Source: an uncultured Bacteroidaceae bacterium
Lineage (GTDB): Bacteria > Bacteroidota > Bacteroidia > Bacteroidales > Bacteroidaceae
Reading direction: 5' to 3'
Length of the DNA stretch: 64,000 nucleotides
Assembly (NCBI GenBank): GCA_944320785.1
Contig: CALUIR010000002.1
Location: 1-64,000, forward strand
Under the pieces are notes generated by a model, which saw nothing but the letters and a program-made list of their open reading frames with translations, searched no databases and had not been told where the DNA came from. Of this stretch, positions 51,919-62,373 are shown piece by piece (the first letter of the stretch is position 1; each line of letters begins with the position of its first letter). The position numbers and the translations under genes are program-made.

Positions 51919-52737
51919 CTAAAAACTGAACGACACATCGCAGGAAGAACGGAATCCCAAAACAGGATGACGGCTAAAGGCTAAATCCAAGGAAAAGAAA
52001 GAAAGCTGCAAACCTACGCCAAAGGACGGAGTAAAAGGCTTCCCATACATGCCTGCACGCAAACTCAACTGGCGGATAGGCAAATATTCCATCCCTAACT
52101 TGCAAACTACGGGATAAGCAAAATCTTTTTCAACCTCGGCACATATCAAAAAGGCAGGCAATATCTCATACGAAGCACCCAAAGAAAGGATTACAGGCAT
52201 CTCTACTTTTTCCGAATCTGATTTCATTTTTACCAAAAACGGATTGACAGCCAATACAGAAAGCGTAAGCTTGTCCACAGGACGGGCCAACACGCCAATA
52301 TCTGCCGTAAACAAAGATTTGTTAGGTTCCGTATCAGAATAATGTATATTCAAATAATTCACGCGGACACCCAAAGCAAGGAAAGAGGAAAGTTTGCGAT
52401 ACAGATTGACAGAAAACAGATTCTCGTTATATGCCTTGAATCCATAACGGGAAATATATGCACCCACATTCAAATAGGAATTAGGAAAATTGAACGAACC
52501 TGCGTAAGTGGACAATTCCTTTATTCCATATCGGTTGAGATAATGAAGGGAAACTTGGCGCAACTCACAAAAAGCATACCCGGAAGGATTGGCAAAAGCC
52601 GGCAATACAGACACGCAATCACCCATTGCAGCAGTTCTTGCATTAATAAACTGGTACACATCCAAAGCTTTGCAAGGAATATTCATGCAGAAGAACAATC
52701 CTAAGAAAAGCAATGCAATTTTCCTGAACCTATACAT
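51919..52737 (-). CDS. Outer-membrane PorV/FadL-like beta-barrel protein
   Basis: A 272-residue protein with a signal peptide (LLFLGLFFCMNIPCKA) and a short barrel. VYQFINARTAAMGDCVSVLP and FANPSGYAFCELRQVSLHY resemble the N-terminal hallmark of PorV/PorQ-type and FadL-like barrels. The C terminus ends in Phe (DVSFSF), the outer-membrane insertion signal. The start at 52737 was chosen because upstream residues are not signal-like. It precedes the HhH barrel gene; a link to type IX secretion is possible but not shown. Confidence 0.75.
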   Translation of the reverse strand: MYRFRKIALLFLGLFFCMNIPCKALDVYQFINARTAAMGDCVSVLPAFANPSGYAFCELRQVSLHYLNRYGIKELSTYAGSFNFPNSYLNVGAYISRYGFKAYNENLFSVNLYRKLSSFLALGVRVNYLNIHYSDTEPNKSLFTADIGVLARPVDKLTLSVLAVNPFLVKMKSDSEKVEMPVILSLGASYEILPAFLICAEVEKDFAYPVVCKLGMEYLPIRQLSLRAGMYGKPFTPSFGVGLQLSFFSLDLAFSRHPVLGFRSSCDVSFSF

Positions 52738-52830
52738 TTCAAATTCTTTAAATGCAAAAGCGAAAATAGTTAAAATAGCATAGCAAACAAAACTTTTACA
52801 AAATAATGGCTTAATAAAAACATTATCACT

Positions 52831-52838
52831 TATTTTTG
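52831..52838 (+). promoter_or_regulatory. -7 promoter box TATTTTTG of the DUF4294 gene
   Basis: Exact TAnnTTTG match only 5 bp upstream of the ATG at 52844, so transcription probably starts at or within a base or two of the start codon. Confidence 0.65.
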
Positions 52839-52843
52839 TTCCC

Positions 52844-53446
52844 ATGAAAAGACAGATAACTGCCATATTAATGATTTCCATGACAAGCCTTTATGCCATT
52901 CAAGCAAAGGCACAAAAAATAGAAAATGCAGGAAAGCACATTGTCCCAGTCTGTGTGTACAAAGGCGACACTATCCCTGCACTGCAAATCAGGAACATTT
53001 ATGTTTATCCAGAATGGAAATTCAAAAACAACAAAGAAAGAATCCGATACAACCGCTTGGTGCGTGACGTGAAAAAAACATTGCCTATTGCAAAACTCGT
53101 CAAGCAAACCATCATAGAGACCTACGAACTTCTACAGACATTGCCCAACGAACAAGAAAAAGAAAAACATCTGAAAGCCGTGGAAAAAGGACTCAAAAAT
53201 CAATACATGCCCATGATGAGAAAAATGACCTTTTCCCAAGGAAAATTGCTTATAAAACTGATAGACAGGGAATGCGATGAATCCACATACGGCATCATCA
53301 AAGCATTCATGGGGCCTTTCAAAGCAGGATTCTACCAAGCTTTCGCAGCCATGTTCGGTGCCAGCCTGAAAAAAGAATACGACCCGGAAGGCGTGGACAA
53401 AATGACAGAAAGAATCATCATCTTGGTAGAAAACGGCCAATTATAA
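52844..53446 (+). CDS. DUF4294 family secreted protein
   Basis: A 200-residue protein with signal peptide (about 1-21, ending KAQ) and the DUF4294 pattern: GDTIPALQIRNIYVYPEWKF, then RYNRLVRDVKKTLPIAKLVK and GKLLIKLIDRECDESTYGIIKAF. Periplasmic, helical, function unknown. The family is found widely in Bacteroidetes. It is probably leaderless (see promoter). It converges with the SpoU methylase gene. Confidence 0.9.
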   Translation: MKRQITAILMISMTSLYAIQAKAQKIENAGKHIVPVCVYKGDTIPALQIRNIYVYPEWKFKNNKERIRYNRLVRDVKKTLPIAKLVKQTIIETYELLQTLPNEQEKEKHLKAVEKGLKNQYMPMMRKMTFSQGKLLIKLIDRECDESTYGIIKAFMGPFKAGFYQAFAAMFGASLKKEYDPEGVDKMTERIIILVENGQL

Positions 53447-53473
53447 ATTGAAATGCAGTGAATAATTTGTACG

Positions 53474-54007
53474 TTAATGAAGCTGCTTGAAAAAATCCCA
53501 AATGACAATGCCCCCTGCAACAGAAACATTTAAAGAATGTTTTGTCCCATATTGAGGTATTTCAACGGATCCATCGCAAAGGTCTATCACTTCTTGCTGA
53601 ACACCTTTCACTTCATTCCCTAATACAACTGCATAACGTTGCCTTTTATCCAATGACAATGTATCCAGCATCGTGCTTCCTTCCACCTGTTCTACGGAAA
53701 AAATCGTATAACCTTCACTTTTCAGTTCCTTCACTGCATCCGCCGCTGAAGAAAAATACTTCCAAGCAACCGTATATTCAGCACCTAATGCCGTCTTATG
53801 AATTTCTGGATGAGGAGGAACAGCAGATATCCCGCAAAGATAAATGAAAGAAACACGGAAAGCATCAGAAGTGCGGAATATGGAACCTACATTATACAAA
53901 CTACGCACATTATCAAGAACAACTACCAAAGGCAATTTATCAGCTCTCTTAAATTCCTCTACACTTATCCGTTCAAGTTCAGTTATTTTCAATTTTCTCA
54001 TGCCCAT
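53474..54007 (-). CDS. SpoU/TrmH-family RNA methyltransferase
   Basis: A 177-residue SPOUT enzyme that 2'-O-methylates RNA. Motifs are LDNVRSLYNVGSIFRTSDAF (motif 1), VLGNEVKGV (motif 2) and EIPQYGTKHSLNVSVAGGI (motif 3). It lacks the N-terminal substrate-binding extension of TrmB/RlmB, so it may act alone on tRNA or rRNA. The -7 box at 54023-54030 leaves a leader of about 9 nt. Confidence 0.93.
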   Translation of the reverse strand: MGMRKLKITELERISVEEFKRADKLPLVVVLDNVRSLYNVGSIFRTSDAFRVSFIYLCGISAVPPHPEIHKTALGAEYTVAWKYFSSAADAVKELKSEGYTIFSVEQVEGSTMLDTLSLDKRQRYAVVLGNEVKGVQQEVIDLCDGSVEIPQYGTKHSLNVSVAGGIVIWDFFKQLH

Positions 54008-54022
54008 CTGACTATGTCAGCA

Positions 54023-54030
54023 CAAAGATA
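54023..54030 (-). promoter_or_regulatory. -7 promoter box TATCTTTG of the SpoU gene
   Basis: Exact TAnnTTTG match 16 bp upstream of the start codon at 54007. Confidence 0.65.
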
Positions 54031-54235
54031 GGAACTTATTCAACAAATTCAGTGGATAAAACTATGAAAACTGTCGAAAACCAATAAAAGAAAAATGCAA
54101 AAACAAATTTGCATATATGCAAAAACCACCTATTGGGCAAAAATGCCAATTAGCAAAATCAATAAGAAAGAATTTAAAATCAAAGCACAAACATCTTTTT
54201 CACGGCATCATAAGGAATATCTGAAGAAAAGTTTC

Positions 54236-54243
54236 TAACTTTG
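54236..54243 (+). promoter_or_regulatory. -7 promoter box TAACTTTG of nadA
   Basis: Exact TAnnTTTG match, about 206 bp upstream of the ATG at 54450, so a long leader would be made. Other starts nearer to the gene are not excluded. Confidence 0.5.
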
Positions 54244-54449
54244 CAATATATGCACAATTGTTGAAAACAATACAGAATGCATTAAGAATCAATTCATAAA
54301 ACTATTCTTGCATGTAAATAAAGCAAGCATAACCCGCAATCAAAACATCAATAACCTCATATGCAAGAAAAAAACAAATATGTTTCAAACAATATGAACC
54401 AACTAATATCATCATCACTAATATTTCTTTTCAACTAAAAATATATATT

Positions 54450-55445
54450 ATGAATGCAAAACAAAAATGGATAGAAAAAGGATATGCGGATGAAACTATT
54501 GATTCGTCATTGGACATAAAGGAAGAAATAAAGCAACTGAAAAAAGAAAAAAACGCATTGGTATTAGCTCACTATTACCAAAGAGAGGAAATACAAGATA
54601 TTGCTGACTATGTAGGCGACAGCCTTGCTTTGGCGCAATGGGCTGCGAAGTCAACTGCTGACATGTTGGTAATGTGCGGCGTGCATTTCATGGGTGAAAC
54701 GGCAAAGATTCTTTGCCCTGGGAAAAAAGTGCTGGTGCCTGATTTGAATGCCGGTTGTTCATTGGCTGAGAGTTGCCCAACAGATGAATTTTCAAAGTTT
54801 GTCAAAGCTCATCCTGAATATACGGTCATTTCTTACGTAAACACGACTGCTGATGTAAAAGCTTTGACGGATGTCGTTGTTACTTCAGGCAATGCGAAGG
54901 AAATCGTAGAAAGCTTTCCGAAAGATGAAAAGATTATTTTTGGGCCTGATAGGAATTTGGGGAGTTATATCAATAAGGTCACAGGAAGGAATATGTTATT
55001 GTGGAATGGTGCTTGCCATGTGCATGAACAATTTTCCCCAGACAAGCTTCAAGCCTTGAAAAAGGCATATCCGGATGCTTTGGTATTGGCGCATCCGGAA
55101 TGCAAAAAAGAAATATTGGAGCAGGCAGATGTGATAGGTTCTACGGCTGCTTTGCTGAAAAATGCCAAGCAATCCGATAAAACTTCTTTCATCGTAGTTA
55201 CGGAAGCAGGCATCTTGCATGAGATGCGCAGGCAATGCCCGGAAAAAACCTTTATACCGCTTCCTCCAGAAGGAAACGGGCATGCATGCAATGAATGTAA
55301 CTTCATGCGCTTGAACACGCTGGAAAAGCTTTATAATTGCCTTAAATACGAATATCCCGTGGTTGAGGTAGATGCGCAGACAGCTTCTAAGGCTGTCAGG
55401 CCTATTCATCGCATGCTTGAAATATCAGAAAAACTGGGATTGTGA
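54450..55445 (+). CDS. nadA: Quinolinate synthase
   Basis: A 331-residue enzyme of NAD biosynthesis that forms quinolinate from iminoaspartate and dihydroxyacetone phosphate with a 4Fe-4S cluster. Cluster cysteines are in VMCGVHFMGETAKI, WNGACHVHEQF and CNECNFMRLN. Codon use is A+T rich compared with most of the window. It ends at a strong terminator shared with the converging PorZ-like gene. Confidence 0.96.
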   Translation: MNAKQKWIEKGYADETIDSSLDIKEEIKQLKKEKNALVLAHYYQREEIQDIADYVGDSLALAQWAAKSTADMLVMCGVHFMGETAKILCPGKKVLVPDLNAGCSLAESCPTDEFSKFVKAHPEYTVISYVNTTADVKALTDVVVTSGNAKEIVESFPKDEKIIFGPDRNLGSYINKVTGRNMLLWNGACHVHEQFSPDKLQALKKAYPDALVLAHPECKKEILEQADVIGSTAALLKNAKQSDKTSFIVVTEAGILHEMRRQCPEKTFIPLPPEGNGHACNECNFMRLNTLEKLYNCLKYEYPVVEVDAQTASKAVRPIHRMLEISEKLGL

Positions 55446-55454
55446 CAGATGTGG

Positions 55455-55486
55455 AATGGCTTCACAAGACAGTGAAGCCATTTTTT
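55455..55486 (+). terminator. Intrinsic terminator of nadA
   Basis: 11-bp stem (AATGGCTTCAC / GTGAAGCCATT), 6-base loop and T6. Its T run touches the stop codon of the converging PorZ-like gene. Confidence 0.9.
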
Positions 55487-57783
55487 CAATTGACAATGGC
55501 TATTTTTGTAGCGACTCCTTCTTTGCCTGATTCGTCCGTTGCTAGGACAAGATAGATTCCAGAAGGTACCCTGTTTCCGTTTGCATTCCGTCCGTCCCAT
55601 GTGAATTGGCCTCCTGTTGAGGTGCCTGAATAAATCAGTTTTCCGCTTATATCTACTATTTTCACGTTGCTGTTCCGCATAAGCCCGGTAATGGCTATTG
55701 TCCCATTGTAATAGGAGGGGACAGGATTAGGGTAAGCTTGCACAATGTCATCATTGAATTGTGTAACTCCAGATGTTGCATCGCTTCTGTATGCGACAAG
55801 TCCTTTATCTGTTCCTATGTACACTTCTCCGCTGTTCGGATTGATGGCAATGGAAAGTATATTGTTTGAGATCAACGGACTGTTTTCTGTCGTAAAATGA
55901 TGGATGGTTTCCATTCCATCTTCACTGATAAGATAAATTCCGTTTGTTTCTGTTCCAATCCATTTTCGGTTGGCGCCATCAATGCAGATGTCTTTCACTA
56001 TTTCATGTTCCAACAGATAGTCTCCCAAATTGCTTCCGTCATTCCGGGGAACAATGATTTTGGTGCAACTGTTGCTTTCGAATATGTTAGTAGGGTTGTT
56101 TATGACGAGCGGGCCTGAACTTGTCCCAATCCATATTGCACCGTCCAAGTCTTCTACGGCACAATAGATGTAGTCAGGGTCTATGACTTCTCCGTTTTGC
56201 GTGACAAAAGTCTGCCAAAACGCAGTTTCGTCATCATTGGTGTTTTCCAATGTGTTGTTCGTGTTCAAACAAAAAATTCCTGTTTCCACTCTTGCGGAAA
56301 CAATCCATGCCCATCCCCGTTGGTCAAAGATAAGGTTCCGCAATGTTTCTTTGTCAAGAAATTCTTCGTGTGACAGTTGGGTCCATGTATTGTCTGGTTT
56401 CAATATTTTGATGGAGGCATTTGTTGCTCTTGAGTTTAATATCCATAAATTTCCATCCTTGTCGTATTTTAATCCGGCTATTCGGGTATATACGTACTTG
56501 TTTGTGATTGGTGCAACTCCTTCTAAAGGGCTATTGTCTATGTTGTATAGTTTGACAAACTGTTTGTCATTGAATTCGTATACGCCTTCTCCTGCTGCAC
56601 TGGCAAATATGTGATTAGGATTTGATGGGTCTTGTGCAATATAGTTAATGTCTTTATAAGCGAACCCTGTTTTGCTTGCTACATTTTCATCGAAATATTC
56701 CCATTCCCCGCTGTCAGTCAATTGCATAATGGTTCCGGGATTATTGTATCTGTCAAACCATATTCCTCCTCCTGCGATTAATAATTTGTCTGTATAGATG
56801 AGGTAAGAATCCAAATTCCGCCTTGGGCTGTTGGGGATGATGGATGAAATAACTTTTTCTAATTGCCCATTGTCGTTCAATTTGTATCCATTCAAGCCCG
56901 AAGCGCCGTTGCTGCTCCAATACATGTTGTTTTCGCATGTCATGTAATTGATGGTGTTGTCCGAGAAGTATCTGACATTCATTTGGTCAATGCTGTTTTC
57001 ATAAACGACAAGTTTGAAGCTGTCGCCAATCATCAATTTGTTTTCATTTGTGCTGCAATACAAGTAATTTCCTTTGTAGAAGTTTTCAAATTGCCGGGTA
57101 TCGTTGTTATAAAGGTAAATGGCATCACTCCCGATACCTATAAGGTGGTTATCAAAATAGATGATATGGCTGAATGTCATTTCATTGAAGAAATGCCAGT
57201 TGTTTTGGTCTAAAAGGTTGTCGGTCATATTTCCTTCATATATACCATTGTCTGTGGCTGCATAAATTGTATTTCCTGCAATGGTGCAATGCCTGACCGG
57301 GAATCCGAAATTATAGGTGTTGGTTATTTCCTTTTTATTTGCATTTACAACGACTATTCCGAAATTGGTGGACAGGTAAGCATATTCATTGTGTACATAG
57401 ATGTTGTTGAGTGTTTTGTCTTCCTGCATGGTTTTGTTCATGAAATCTGTGATGTTGAACGTTTCTTCGTCATTGATCAACAGGTCTATATTTGAATTTT
57501 CATACACCAATAGAAGTGTATGACAGTTTTTTATGTATGCCATGTCTGCAATAGCCACATCACTCAGGTAATTGGTTTTGTCGTAAGTTTGCACACTGGT
57601 GTCGTCAATGTTGTAGGAATAAAGCGAACCATCGCTCAATACATATACAAGATCGTTAGCCGGGACTGTTTTTGTGGCATTATGGTATGACATGTACACT
57701 CTCCATTCTCCGATGGATTGTGATTTCAAAGCAGAAAAGTTACAAAAACAAAAGGCTAAAAGGATGTATATGCATTTTTTCAT
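55486..57783 (-). CDS. porZ: PorZ-like beta-propeller protein with type IX secretion C-terminal domain
   Basis: A 765-residue secreted protein. After the signal peptide (ending ALKSQ) comes [14 protein letters not shown] and a repeat-rich region of propeller blades (for example [29 protein letters not shown]). The last 85 residues are a type IX secretion C-terminal domain: [18 protein letters not shown], then [17 protein letters not shown] and [21 protein letters not shown]. Layout and length match PorZ, a surface protein of the T9SS attachment complex in Porphyromonas. The start codon overlaps the rdgB stop (ATGA). Lower G+C than most neighbours. Confidence 0.82.
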   Translation of the reverse strand: MKKCIYILLAFCFCNFSALKSQSIGEWRVYMSYHNATKTVPANDLVYVLSDGSLYSYNIDDTSVQTYDKTNYLSDVAIADMAYIKNCHTLLLVYENSNIDLLINDEETFNITDFMNKTMQEDKTLNNIYVHNEYAYLSTNFGIVVVNANKKEITNTYNFGFPVRHCTIAGNTIYAATDNGIYEGNMTDNLLDQNNWHFFNEMTFSHIIYFDNHLIGIGSDAIYLYNNDTRQFENFYKGNYLYCSTNENKLMIGDSFKLVVYENSIDQMNVRYFSDNTINYMTCENNMYWSSNGASGLNGYKLNDNGQLEKVISSIIPNSPRRNLDSYLIYTDKLLIAGGGIWFDRYNNPGTIMQLTDSGEWEYFDENVASKTGFAYKDINYIAQDPSNPNHIFASAAGEGVYEFNDKQFVKLYNIDNSPLEGVAPITNKYVYTRIAGLKYDKDGNLWILNSRATNASIKILKPDNTWTQLSHEEFLDKETLRNLIFDQRGWAWIVSARVETGIFCLNTNNTLENTNDDETAFWQTFVTQNGEVIDPDYIYCAVEDLDGAIWIGTSSGPLVINNPTNIFESNSCTKIIVPRNDGSNLGDYLLEHEIVKDICIDGANRKWIGTETNGIYLISEDGMETIHHFTTENSPLISNNILSIAINPNSGEVYIGTDKGLVAYRSDATSGVTQFNDDIVQAYPNPVPSYYNGTIAITGLMRNSNVKIVDISGKLIYSGTSTGGQFTWDGRNANGNRVPSGIYLVLATDESGKEGVATKIAIVN

Positions 57784-58364
57784 CTTGGTTGGATTGAATT
57801 TAAGAATTCACACAGTTTTTTTATGGCAATGGATCTATGGCTGATTTTGTTTTTTACTTCTTCGCCCAATTCAGCAAATGTATGTTCGTATCCTTCCGGC
57901 ATGAATATGGGATCGTAACCGAATCCGGCATTTCCTTGTTTGTCCTTTGTGATTGTCCCGTTGATTATGCCTTCGAATAAATATGTTTTGCCGTCCATGA
58001 TTAAGGCGATGACAGTCCTGAATCGGGCTTTCCTGTTGCTTTGGTTTTTCAATTGCTGAAGTACTTTCAGCATATTTGCTTCGGGATTCTTTTCGGCTCC
58101 TGCATACCTTGCCGAATAAACGCCCGGTTCATTATTTAAGGCTTCTATTTCAAGTCCTGTATCGTCTGCAAAGCAATTCAGGTGATAATGCTTATGGATA
58201 TAATCTGCTTTTAAAAGTGCATTTCCTTCCAATGTATCAGCGGTTTCCGGAATTTCTTCGTGGCAATGGACATCGTCTAAACTGATAATGTCCACTTTTC
58301 CTTTCAGAATGCTTGATACTTCCTGCAATTTATGCGGATTATTTGTGGCAAAAACAAGTTTCAT
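57780..58364 (-). CDS. rdgB: Non-canonical purine NTP pyrophosphatase (RdgB/HAM1)
   Basis: A 194-residue enzyme that removes ITP, dITP and XTP from nucleotide pools. N-terminal [17 protein letters not shown] and [26 protein letters not shown], plus [19 protein letters not shown] and [10 protein letters not shown], are the family hallmarks. It lies 56 bp after yitT and overlaps the PorZ-like gene downstream. Confidence 0.96.
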   Translation of the reverse strand: MKLVFATNNPHKLQEVSSILKGKVDIISLDDVHCHEEIPETADTLEGNALLKADYIHKHYHLNCFADDTGLEIEALNNEPGVYSARYAGAEKNPEANMLKVLQQLKNQSNRKARFRTVIALIMDGKTYLFEGIINGTITKDKQGNAGFGYDPIFMPEGYEHTFAELGEEVKNKISHRSIAIKKLCEFLNSIQPR

Positions 58365-58420
58365 GCAATAAGAACGGAACAGGTTGGATTTTAATTGTAT
58401 TCAGTTATTTTGAAATGAAT

Positions 58421-59317
58421 TTATTTAACTTTTATTTTGTCAAAGCCTTCCCCATACACGCCCACCACATTGCTTTGAGAGATGAATGCGTTGGGATCGA
58501 TGTCTTTTATAAGGCGGAACAAAGATATGTTTTGCGAACGTTTGGCAATTACAATAATAACTTTCACGGGATGTTTGCTGTACCATCCTGTCCCGTCCAC
58601 CACTGTCACGCCTCGATGGAGGCGTTTCATGATGGCATCGGCCAGTTCATCGTATTTGTGTGAAAAGATAAGGAACTGCACGGATTGGCGGGCGCTGTTG
58701 ACTACATAATCCATCACCAAGCTCATGATAATCAATGTGACAAACCCGAATACGACTCTTCTCCAGTCATGAAAGACGAAATAGCAGGACGAGATGATGC
58801 ACATGTCACAGTACATCATCATGCGTCCGAAGGTTATGTCACGGTATTTGTTGACAATGGCAGCGATGATGTCCGTTCCTCCCGTGCTTCCATTATGTAG
58901 AAAAACGAAAGCAATGCCGAAACCGCACATTACAGAACCAAGGATGCAACCCATGAAGTCTTGCCCTTCACCAATCACTTTGATGAGTTGTCCGTTGTCG
59001 TCTTTCATGATTTGTTGGAACAGCCATAGGAGGAACGTCAGCATGAAAACGGCATAAATCGTTTTGATGCAGAATTTGAACCCAAGTATCTTCAAAGCGA
59101 AAGCCAGGAATATGGCATTGATGATGAAATAAGACACTTGGATTTCCAATCCTGTGGCGTAATAAATGATGGCAGACACGCCGGTGATGCCTCCCGTTGT
59201 GATTTGGTAGGGCAGAAGGAAGCACACCCATCCGAGGGCATAGCTCATCAGCCCCAATGTGATGAGGAGATAGTCTTTCGACTCACGCCATATTTTCAAG
59301 GTTGTCCGATTTATCAT
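58421..59317 (-). CDS. YitT family membrane protein with DUF2179 domain
   Basis: A 298-residue inner-membrane protein with about five or six helices (15-215) including the motif LPYQITTGGITGVSAIIYY and NGSTGGTDIIAAIVNK, and a C-terminal cytoplasmic DUF2179 domain (about 215-298; GVTVVDGTGWYSKHPVKVIIVIAKRSQ). Function is not established; transport is suspected. It starts 7 bp after leuS. Confidence 0.92.
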   Translation of the reverse strand: MINRTTLKIWRESKDYLLITLGLMSYALGWVCFLLPYQITTGGITGVSAIIYYATGLEIQVSYFIINAIFLAFALKILGFKFCIKTIYAVFMLTFLLWLFQQIMKDDNGQLIKVIGEGQDFMGCILGSVMCGFGIAFVFLHNGSTGGTDIIAAIVNKYRDITFGRMMMYCDMCIISSCYFVFHDWRRVVFGFVTLIIMSLVMDYVVNSARQSVQFLIFSHKYDELADAIMKRLHRGVTVVDGTGWYSKHPVKVIIVIAKRSQNISLFRLIKDIDPNAFISQSNVVGVYGEGFDKIKVK

Positions 59318-59324
59318 ATATAGT

Positions 59325-62159
59325 TCACAATACGATATTTACTATTTTTTTAGGAACGATAATCACTTTCTTGGGTGTCCGTCCTTCGATGTATTTCTGT
59401 GAATCTTCGTGGCTCATCACGGTTTGTTCGATGGTGGCATTGTCGGCATCCGCAGGGAAATCGAGCGTGAACCGTGCTTTCCCGTTGAACGAAACCGTGT
59501 ATTTCACCACGTCCTCTTTCAGGTATTCTTCGTTGCATGCAGGCCATTGCGCGTTGCAGATGCTTCCTTTGCAGCCCATTGCTTCCCATAATTCTTCGCA
59601 GATGTGGGGGGCAAAAGGTGCCAGCACGATGATGAGTTTTTCCAGAATCTCTTTCTTGTGGCATTTCATGGCCGACAGTTCGTTCACGCAAATCATGAAT
59701 GCGCTGACGGAAGTGTTGTAGGAGAATGCTTCGATGTCGGCAGTCACTTTCTTTATCAGTTTGTGCAGGGATTTGAGTTCTTCTTTGTTGGCTGCTTCAT
59801 CCGTCACGTTGAATTGCCCGTTGCGGCCATAGAAAAGCGTCCACAGTTTCTTGATGAAGCGGTGTACCCCGTCGATGCCATTGGTGTCCCATGGCTTGGA
59901 TTGCTCGATGGGTCCGAGGAACATTTCATACATGCGCAGCGTGTCTGCGCCGTATTTCTCCACAATCATGTCCGGGTTGACCACATTGTACATGGATTTG
60001 CTCATTTTCTCTACTGCCCATCCGCACACGTATTTGCCGTCTTCAAGGATAAATTCGGCATGATTGTATTCCGGCCGCCAGTTTTTGAAGGCTTCAATGT
60101 CCAGCTGGTCATTGGATACAATGTTGACATCCACGTGGATGGGTGTCACGTCATATTGGTCTTTCAGGCCGAGTGAAACAAAGGTGTTAGTGTCTTTGAT
60201 GCGATATACGAAGTTGCTTCTTCCCTGTATCATGCCTTGGTTGATGAGTTTCTGGAAAGGTTCTTCTTTGACGCTTGCGCCTATGTCGAAAAGGAACTTG
60301 TTCCAGAAGCGGGAATAGATCAAGTGTCCCGTGGCATGTTCCGTTCCGCCCACGTAAAGATCCACGTTTTGCCAATAATGGTCTGCTTCCTTGGACACTA
60401 ATGCATGGTCGTTGTGTGGGTCCATGTAGCGGAGGTAATAAGCACTTGAGCCTGCGAATCCCGGCATGGTGTTCAGTTCGATAGGGAAGACGGTTTGATG
60501 GTCAATCCGTGAGTTTTCCACGATTTTCTTGTCCACCGTGTCCCATGCCCATTTGGTGGCGTTGCCCAATGGCGGTTCGCCTGTTTCAGTGGGCAGGAAC
60601 TTGTCTACTTCAGGAAGTTCTATAGGCAGGCATTCTTCGTCAATCATGTAAGGCATCCCGTCTTTGTAATACACGGGGAATGGTTCTCCCCAATAGCGTT
60701 GGCGGGAGAAGATGGCATCCCTCAGGCGGAAGTTCACTTTCACTTTTCCCAACCCTTTTTCCTGTATGTATTGTTTCGTCTTGGCGATGGCTTCTTTCAC
60801 CGTCAGCCCGTTCAGGTTCAGCCCGCCTTCTGTTTCAAACTCTTTTTTGGGAGAGTTCACCATGATGCCTTCTTTGGCATCGAAACTTTCCTGGCTCACG
60901 TCGCAACCTTCGATGAGCGGGCGTATTTCCAGCCCGAAATGTTTTGCGAAAGCATAGTCGCGGCTGTCGTGTGCCGGCACGGCCATGATGGCTCCTGTGC
61001 CGTAGCCTGCCAGCACGTAATCGCTAATCCATACGGGGATTTCCTCATTGGTCAGCGGGTTGATGGCGTAACTTCCTGAGAACACGCCGCTCACGCTGCG
61101 GTCGGCAATGCGTTCGCGTTCCGTTCTTTTCTTGGTGCGTTCCAAGTAGGCTTCCACTTCTTCTTTCTGTTGCGGCGTGGTCAGTTGCGGCACTAATTCG
61201 CTTTCGGGCGCCAGCACCATGAAGGTCACGCCGAATATCGTGTCGGCACGGGTGGTGAAGATGGTGAAGATCGCATCCGAACCTTTCACCTTGAATTGCA
61301 TTTCCGCGCCTTCGGAACGGCCTATCCAGTTGCGTTGCGTTTCTTTAAGCGATTCGGTCCAATCGATGGTGTCAAGGCCGTCGAGCAAGCGTTGTGCGTA
61401 GGCAGAGACGCGAAGGCACCATTGGCGCATCATTTTCTGCACGACGGGATATCCGCCACGTTCCGACACGCCGTCCACAACTTCGTCGTTGGCCAACACG
61501 GTGCCTAATTGCGGGCACCAGTTCACCATCGTGTTCCCAAGGTAAGCAATGCGGTAGTTCATCAGCGCCTTTTGCTGCTCTGTTTCCGTCATTCGGTTCC
61601 ATTCCTCGGCTGTGAAGTCCATTTCTTCGCTGCATGCGGCGTTCACGCCCTTGGTGCCGTTTTGGCGGAAAGCGTTGATGAGTTCTTCAATAGGCCGCGC
61701 TTTTTGCAGCGCGTTGTCGTAATAGCTGTTGAACATCTTCTGGAAGGCCCATTGCGTCCATTTGTAGTAATGGGGGTCGCAAGTGCGTATTTCGCGGCTC
61801 CAGTCGAAAGAGAAGCCAATCTTGTCCAGTTGTTCGCGGTAACGCTGTATGTTGTTTTGGGTGGTGATGGCGGGGTGTTGCCCGGTTTGTATGGCGTATT
61901 GCTCGGCAGGCAGGCCGTAAGCGTCATATCCCATGGGGTTCAACACGTTGAATCCTTGCAGGCGTTTGTAGCGGGCATAGATGTCGGAAGCGATGTATCC
62001 CAAGGGATGCCCCACGTGCAGTCCCGCTCCCGAAGGGTAGGGGAACATGTTCAGCACGTAGTATTTCCGCTTCGACGGGTCTTCTTTCACTTGGTAGATT
62101 TTTTCGTCTGTCCACTTTTGATGCCACTTCTTTTCTATTTCCCTGAAATTATATTCCAT
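59325..62159 (-). CDS. leuS: Leucyl-tRNA synthetase
   Basis: A 944-residue class I synthetase. HIGH motif: [20 protein letters not shown] (about 40-60); editing domain in the middle (about 245-470), with the threonine-rich [24 protein letters not shown] motif: [15 protein letters not shown]-terminal anticodon-binding region. The ATG at 62159 fits homologues ([16 protein letters not shown]); a longer frame to 62207 overlaps the promoter. It heads the operon leuS-yitT-rdgB-porZ. Confidence 0.97.
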   Translation of the reverse strand: MEYNFREIEKKWHQKWTDEKIYQVKEDPSKRKYYVLNMFPYPSGAGLHVGHPLGYIASDIYARYKRLQGFNVLNPMGYDAYGLPAEQYAIQTGQHPAITTQNNIQRYREQLDKIGFSFDWSREIRTCDPHYYKWTQWAFQKMFNSYYDNALQKARPIEELINAFRQNGTKGVNAACSEEMDFTAEEWNRMTETEQQKALMNYRIAYLGNTMVNWCPQLGTVLANDEVVDGVSERGGYPVVQKMMRQWCLRVSAYAQRLLDGLDTIDWTESLKETQRNWIGRSEGAEMQFKVKGSDAIFTIFTTRADTIFGVTFMVLAPESELVPQLTTPQQKEEVEAYLERTKKRTERERIADRSVSGVFSGSYAINPLTNEEIPVWISDYVLAGYGTGAIMAVPAHDSRDYAFAKHFGLEIRPLIEGCDVSQESFDAKEGIMVNSPKKEFETEGGLNLNGLTVKEAIAKTKQYIQEKGLGKVKVNFRLRDAIFSRQRYWGEPFPVYYKDGMPYMIDEECLPIELPEVDKFLPTETGEPPLGNATKWAWDTVDKKIVENSRIDHQTVFPIELNTMPGFAGSSAYYLRYMDPHNDHALVSKEADHYWQNVDLYVGGTEHATGHLIYSRFWNKFLFDIGASVKEEPFQKLINQGMIQGRSNFVYRIKDTNTFVSLGLKDQYDVTPIHVDVNIVSNDQLDIEAFKNWRPEYNHAEFILEDGKYVCGWAVEKMSKSMYNVVNPDMIVEKYGADTLRMYEMFLGPIEQSKPWDTNGIDGVHRFIKKLWTLFYGRNGQFNVTDEAANKEELKSLHKLIKKVTADIEAFSYNTSVSAFMICVNELSAMKCHKKEILEKLIIVLAPFAPHICEELWEAMGCKGSICNAQWPACNEEYLKEDVVKYTVSFNGKARFTLDFPADADNATIEQTVMSHEDSQKYIEGRTPKKVIIVPKKIVNIVL

Positions 62160-62204
62160 AGTTTTCTTGTTATTGCCTTGTTGGTTAGATGATTTATTTG
62201 GGTG

Positions 62205-62212
62205 CAAAGATA
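62205..62212 (-). promoter_or_regulatory. -7 promoter box TATCTTTG of the leuS operon
   Basis: Exact TAnnTTTG match 46 bp upstream of the ATG at 62159. Confidence 0.7.
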
Positions 62213-62263
62213 GCGAAAGGTGGCAACAATGCGTGCAAGCGTGCTTGAGTTTTTTTGTGTCCT

Positions 62264-62373
62264 TCCCGGCGGTTGGCAGAGTTTACCCGCATAAACTCTG
62301 AGTTTATCAGCATAAACTGCGAGTTTATCACAGCAAACTGTGGGTTTTATAAGCAAAAGCGGCTTAAAAGCCT
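62264..62373. repeat. Intergenic ~22-bp-period tandem array G
   Basis: Five units between the leuS promoter and the following gene. GCATAAACT or GCAAACT cores occur at 62289, 62310, 62333 and GCAAAAG at 62353 (steps 21, 23, 20). Cores pair with GAGTTTAT within each unit, so every unit can form a short palindrome. The last unit merges with the terminator at 62356-62402. Confidence 0.75.

Larger units (their letters stand above)
54008..54449. other. A+T-rich intergenic region and long nadA leader
   Basis: Holds two -7 boxes (54023-54030 minus, 54236-54243 plus). About 200 nt separate the nadA box from its ATG. I see only weak hairpins (CTTGC/GCAAG, 54308-54332) and no riboswitch I can name. 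ATGCAAAAAC occurs twice, about 21 bp apart, near 54095, so a short repeat array may also exist here. Confidence 0.5.
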
